55,962 nucleotides of DNA, from contig JADHTJ010000012.1 in the NCBI GenBank assembly GCA_016785015.1, positions 1-55,962 of the forward strand, read 5' to 3'. This stretch comes from Anaerolineales bacterium. Its GTDB lineage: Bacteria > Chloroflexota > Anaerolineae > Anaerolineales > UBA11858. Shown one piece after another: positions 52,220-55,962 of the stretch. Both the position numbers and the translations under genes were made by a program. The notes beneath the pieces were generated by a model. It saw only the letters and a list, made by a program, of their open reading frames with translations, was not told where the DNA came from and searched no databases. Within the stretch, counting starts at the first letter, position 1, and each line of letters starts with the position of its first letter.

Positions 52220-55200
52220 ATGAAGAAGATTATCTTGGGGTGGATTATGGCCTTGGTATTCACGCTATTGGTTGGCTGTACCCCGAAAACAAATCTACAA
52301 GTTGTTTATATTACAGCCACGCCTCAACCTTCGTTGTCTTTATTATCCCCCACACCTCAGCCAGATATTGAGCATCTTACGTTCCATGCCCCCCCAGGAA
52401 TATCGCCAATCATCGATGGAACGATTTCCTCTGACGAATGGGCGGATGCTCAAATGATCAAACTTTCCCATGGTCAGTTGTTGCTCAAACAAAATGGTGC
52501 TTACCTTTATGTTGGCATCATTTCCGATCATCTCGGTTTAGGAAGCCTCTGCGTTTATCGGGACGAAGAAGTTTCGGTACTGCATTCTTCCGCGGCTCTT
52601 GGCACAGCGACTTATATCCAAACCGATGATGAGTGGCAAAAAACCAGAGATTTTTCTTGGAGTAATCGCGAAACTTCCAACAGCCAATCGGTGCTTCAAG
52701 CGCGCCAAAGACACCTAGAAACGGAAAACTGGGTGGCAAGTAATGGCAACATGGGCGCCACAAATGATATGGAATATCAAATTGCAATGACAGACGGTGC
52801 CGTACGTCTGGCAGTGACATATTTAATGAGCCCTGATTATAAATCAACTGATTATTGGCCTGAATCGCTCTCAGAGGGATGTCGAGATTTCGAACCATTG
52901 CCGGGTGATGCGCCTAAATCTGTAAATTTCGCGCCAGAAACCTGGATGACAGTCCTTGCATCCTCGACCTCGGATTCTATAGGAGAAATAGCGTTTACTT
53001 CCGAGATGGATGGCAATATGGAAATTTATCGCATAATGGCAGATGGCAGTCATCTCCAACGGTTAACGGATCATCCCGGTGAGGATTATTGGCCTACTTG
53101 GTCGCCAGATGGGCAGCAAATTGCCTTTGCATCCCAGCGAGATGAGAATTTCGAGATCTATTCGATGAATGCTGATGGATCAGATCTACAACGACTCACA
53201 CGAGAACCAGGGAATGACCTCGAACCTGCCTGGTCCCCCGATGGCTCAAAGATCGCCTTTATGGTTTATCAGTCTGGTAAATCGGATGTTTATGTTATGG
53301 ATTTTGATGGCAGTGGACGGAAGAGACTCACGCAGGGCATTGGTGATCATTATCTGCCCAAATGGTCGCCTGACGGTACGCAGATTGTTTTTGTTTCCGA
53401 ACGAGATGGTAACCCGGAAATTTACAGCATGCTGGCCGATGGAAGCGATCAAATACGCTTGACTGACAACCCAACGGATGATCTTTATCCCGCTTGGTCA
53501 TCCGACGGTACGCAAATTAGTTTTTATTCCCAACGCGATGGGCACCGCGGCCTATACGTTGTAAATGTTGATAGCGGTGAAGTATTTCGATTGACTACCG
53601 AAAATTCTACCGTGTGGGTATCTGACTGGTCACCTGAAGGAGATCGGATTGCATTTACATCGAACCAGGATGGAAATCGTGAAATCTACATCCTGGATAT
53701 TGCGAGCGGCGATTTGCAGCGCTTGACGGACAACTACGTTCTCGATGGCATCCCCGTTTGGCGACCAATAGTTTCAGCGGAACTCGAGACGGCACCTGAT
53801 CCTATCAAGTTTAAATATATCGAGAGTGAAGATCGTTCAATCTTACCCGCAACTGATGTCAGGTCATTGAATGGTAAGTATCAAGACCCTGGAGCTGTAG
53901 TTTTTCATGATGATCAGTTCCATATGTTTTATAACAGTTCGAATTCCTATCCGCCAGATGAAGTACATATTGGCTACGCTGTTTCAAGGGATGGATATGA
54001 GTGGGAAAGAGTTAGTGAGCAGTCGATTATTAATGAGGCTGACATACCGTACGATGCAAACAGTATCCTGGCAGGTGCGGTCATTGTCGAACCTGACGGC
54101 ACTTGGGTTTTATATTTCTATACCCGTGACAATTCGAGAATTACGCCTCCTTCGCGGATTGGGCGCGCTACAGCCCCTTCACCTGAAGGTCCTTGGTTGG
54201 TTGATCCTAATCCAATACTCGAACCTGATCCGAGTGGATGGGCCTCGACCGCGTTACAGCGCCCCGATGTGATCCGCCTTGGTGACATTTACTATATGTA
54301 TTATGTGGGTGTTGGAGATCAAAATCAACTCGGCATGATTGGGATGGCGACATCAACTGATGGAGAACACTGGACCAAATACGATAATTCGGAAACTAGA
54401 GATGATATGTTTGCTCTAAGTGACCCCATCTTTGGGCAGACGAATACGGGGTTGGAGGATGCCAGGATTAAATATCCACGGGTGCGATACACCACAGATG
54501 GTTGGTTGATGTTTTACCAAACGAGTCTGGATGGAGGTAGAAACAGCCGCCTCTGGCTGGCCACGAGCAATGACGGTATTTCTTGGGAGCCAATTCAAGA
54601 CAGCCCAATTTTGACTACTGCTGAACTGCCTAATGGCGCCACTATTTTTATGCCAAATTTTGTTTACGCTGACTACACTTACTTCGCCCTGGTTGAAGTG
54701 GGATTTGGTACTCAAACCAAAGTGAACCTAGTGACATATCAGGGTGCGATCCTAGATGATGAGCAGAGAGCAGGCGTACCCAACCCGTGGCTTGCTTCGC
54801 AGATCATCGATGATCATGACACTCCAATGATCCTGATACCAGCTGGCACTTTCACGATGGGGCAGGGATCATCACACAACGGTCCACCTCATACTGTGAT
54901 TCTGAGCGATTACTATATCGATCAATTCGAAGTTAGCAATGCGAGCTTCGCTGAATTTCTCAATGAAATTGGAAACCAACGAGAGCAGGGAGCCCCTTGG
55001 TTGGATGTCAGCAGCAGAGCCGAGGGCCATCTTCATCAAGTTGAAGGCGTTTGGAAACCAGATGATGGGTATGATGATCATCCAACTGTAGAGGTCACTT
55101 GGTTTGGTGCCAAAGCTTACTGTGATTGGAGAGATGCACGCCTGCCAACGGAAGCTGAATGGGAAATAGCTGCCCGCGGGGACAATGAACGACAATACCC

Positions 55201-55962
55201 TTGGGGCGATGAAATAGACTGTGATCATGCCAATTACCAGCTTTGTGGGATTGATGAAACCGTGCCCATTGATTTGTATCCCCAAGGAGCCAGTCCATAT
55301 GGCGTCTATAATTTGGCTGGAAATGCTTCTGAATGGACGGCTGATTGGTATGGCGCATACCCTACTGAAAAGGTTGTCAATCCCCAAGGACCTGTGTCAT
55401 CCAATCAAAATGCGCGCGTAGTTCGAGGAGGTTCCTGGTACAGCACGAACATGTTTTTGGGCACCTATTATCGCAATTCCGAATTTGGGCCTTTGTCATC
55501 CTTTCCAAATCTGGGATTTCGTTGTGCTGATTCGCCGCCTTCTCAAGATAATGGAGTTGCTGAAACACAACACGGATCGATTGTAGCTCCTTCAGCGAAT
55601 CCGCCTATCATAGATGGTACGCTTTCGCCTTTAGAGTGGGATGATGCAGCAATTGAGACTCTTTCCGATGGCAGCGAGTTGTACTTGATGCAAAATGAAG
55701 GTTATCTTTATCTCGGTATACGGTCAAAGTCCTTGGAGCTTATTGTTGGAAATATTTTTGTAGATCATGGAGATGAGGTGGTAGTTTTGCATTCATCTGC
55801 TGCGTTAGGAACCGCGATTTATACGAAAGATGATGATACTTGGGATCGCACGCGAGAGTTTGACTGGTGTTGCCGTAGTACGAGTGATAGCACCTCTGCC
55901 TTAACTGAACGAGAGGAGTTCCTTCAAGACGAAGGTTGGGTGGCAAATAACTCGTTTATGGG
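52220..55962 (+). CDS. Giant multidomain lipoprotein (PD40 propeller, GH43-like, FGE-sulfatase, CBM9-like modules), 3' end outside window
   Basis: At least 1247 residues are open to the right edge. The lipobox LVGC (Cys20) follows a short signal. A CBM9/DOMON-like module lies at about 57-210 (PIIDGTISSDEWADA). A PD40 propeller spans about 254-520 with six or more blades such as TWSPDGQQIAFASQRD. A five-bladed region of GH43/GH32-type resemblance spans about 540-860 (FHDDQFHMFYNS, RPDVIRLGDIYYMYYVG). An FGE-sulfatase domain at about 865-1105 has IPAGTFTMGQG, LPTEAEWEIAARG, NLAGNASEWT and VVRGGSWY. From 1127 a second copy of the CBM9-like module begins (PPIIDGTLSPLEWDD). Both copies share VLHSSAALGTA. 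AGGAGG lies before the ATG. Function is unknown; carbohydrate binding is inferred. Confidence 0.88.
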   Translation, partial: MKKIILGWIMALVFTLLVGCTPKTNLQVVYITATPQPSLSLLSPTPQPDIEHLTFHAPPGISPIIDGTISSDEWADAQMIKLSHGQLLLKQNGAYLYVGIISDHLGLGSLCVYRDEEVSVLHSSAALGTATYIQTDDEWQKTRDFSWSNRETSNSQSVLQARQRHLETENWVASNGNMGATNDMEYQIAMTDGAVRLAVTYLMSPDYKSTDYWPESLSEGCRDFEPLPGDAPKSVNFAPETWMTVLASSTSDSIGEIAFTSEMDGNMEIYRIMADGSHLQRLTDHPGEDYWPTWSPDGQQIAFASQRDENFEIYSMNADGSDLQRLTREPGNDLEPAWSPDGSKIAFMVYQSGKSDVYVMDFDGSGRKRLTQGIGDHYLPKWSPDGTQIVFVSERDGNPEIYSMLADGSDQIRLTDNPTDDLYPAWSSDGTQISFYSQRDGHRGLYVVNVDSGEVFRLTTENSTVWVSDWSPEGDRIAFTSNQDGNREIYILDIASGDLQRLTDNYVLDGIPVWRPIVSAELETAPDPIKFKYIESEDRSILPATDVRSLNGKYQDPGAVVFHDDQFHMFYNSSNSYPPDEVHIGYAVSRDGYEWERVSEQSIINEADIPYDANSILAGAVIVEPDGTWVLYFYTRDNSRITPPSRIGRATAPSPEGPWLVDPNPILEPDPSGWASTALQRPDVIRLGDIYYMYYVGVGDQNQLGMIGMATSTDGEHWTKYDNSETRDDMFALSDPIFGQTNTGLEDARIKYPRVRYTTDGWLMFYQTSLDGGRNSRLWLATSNDGISWEPIQDSPILTTAELPNGATIFMPNFVYADYTYFALVEVGFGTQTKVNLVTYQGAILDDEQRAGVPNPWLASQIIDDHDTPMILIPAGTFTMGQGSSHNGPPHTVILSDYYIDQFEVSNASFAEFLNEIGNQREQGAPWLDVSSRAEGHLHQVEGVWKPDDGYDDHPTVEVTWFGAKAYCDWRDARLPTEAEWEIAARGDNERQYPWGDEIDCDHANYQLCGIDETVPIDLYPQGASPYGVYNLAGNASEWTADWYGAYPTEKVVNPQGPVSSNQNARVVRGGSWYSTNMFLGTYYRNSEFGPLSSFPNLGFRCADSPPSQDNGVAETQHGSIVAPSANPPIIDGTLSPLEWDDAAIETLSDGSELYLMQNEGYLYLGIRSKSLELIVGNIFVDHGDEVVVLHSSAALGTAIYTKDDDTWDRTREFDWCCRSTSDSTSALTEREEFLQDEGWVANNSFM

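Noticed and set aside
54820..55540. A true formylglycine-generating enzyme
   Set aside because: The domain is embedded in a lipoprotein between sugar-binding-like modules, with no sulfatase gene nearby. Fold similarity alone does not support the enzymatic call.

Overview
The window looks like a chromosomal segment of a Chloroflexota bacterium, most likely an anaerobic Anaerolineae-type lineage. This is inference from gene content: a mevalonate-pathway decarboxylase, a fused KorB-KorC subunit, large heterodisulfide-reductase (Hdr) type proteins, an FtsH/Mfd/TsaD/PyrG/enolase housekeeping set, and many lipoproteins with propeller domains. Base composition is near 50% GC. No rRNA, tRNA, CRISPR array, prophage or intact insertion sequence was found. 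Non-coding space holds at least three families of short dispersed repeats, one singleton inverted repeat and several clear hairpin terminators.

Layout. 1-2.9 kb: the end of an M24 peptidase, tsaD, a UPF0316 membrane protein, and a convergent M29 aminopeptidase. 3.0-11.5 kb: a + strand surface-polysaccharide group (bi-domain MDR/Gfo-Idh-MocA oxidoreductase, heparinase II/III protein, P-loop kinase, GT4 glycosyltransferase), then an SLC13-type permease with four RCK_C domains. 11.7-32.6 kb: housekeeping genes (ftsH, a YgfZ-like protein, an S1 protein, mfd, pth, a roadblock protein, pyrG, a PlsC-type acyltransferase, eno, radC, acyP, a peptidase MA protein, an AEC carrier, a HEAT protein, rseP and a mevalonate-pathway decarboxylase).

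32.8-43.5 kb: the centre of interest, a seven-gene - strand cluster with a good promoter at its head (43552-43580) and a terminator at its tail (32770-32803). In transcription order it encodes a ferredoxin (KorD), KorA, fused KorB-KorC, a 1077-residue chimera of HdrA modules around an NfnL/GltD-like core, a stand-alone MvhD, an HdrD-type (HdrC+HdrB) protein, and an HdrA-MvhD fusion. The last gene has an in-frame TGA at 34807-34809, exactly where HdrA carries a conserved Cys or selenocysteine. A hairpin fitting a bacterial SECIS follows 20 nt later, so I annotate one 857-residue selenoprotein, not two ORFs. Together the genes describe a soluble system that could couple 2-oxoacid oxidation, ferredoxin, NAD(P)H and a disulfide or similar acceptor through flavin-based electron bifurcation or confurcation.

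43.9-55.96 kb: a cell-surface and signalling region. It holds a secreted protein with two CARDB-like repeats, a periplasmic-propeller histidine kinase with a NarL-type regulator, a stand-alone receiver, a DUF885 peptidase-like lipoprotein carrying a PD40 propeller, and a giant mosaic lipoprotein that runs off the right edge (two related CBM9/DOMON-like modules, a PD40 propeller, a five-bladed GH43-like region and an FGE-sulfatase domain).
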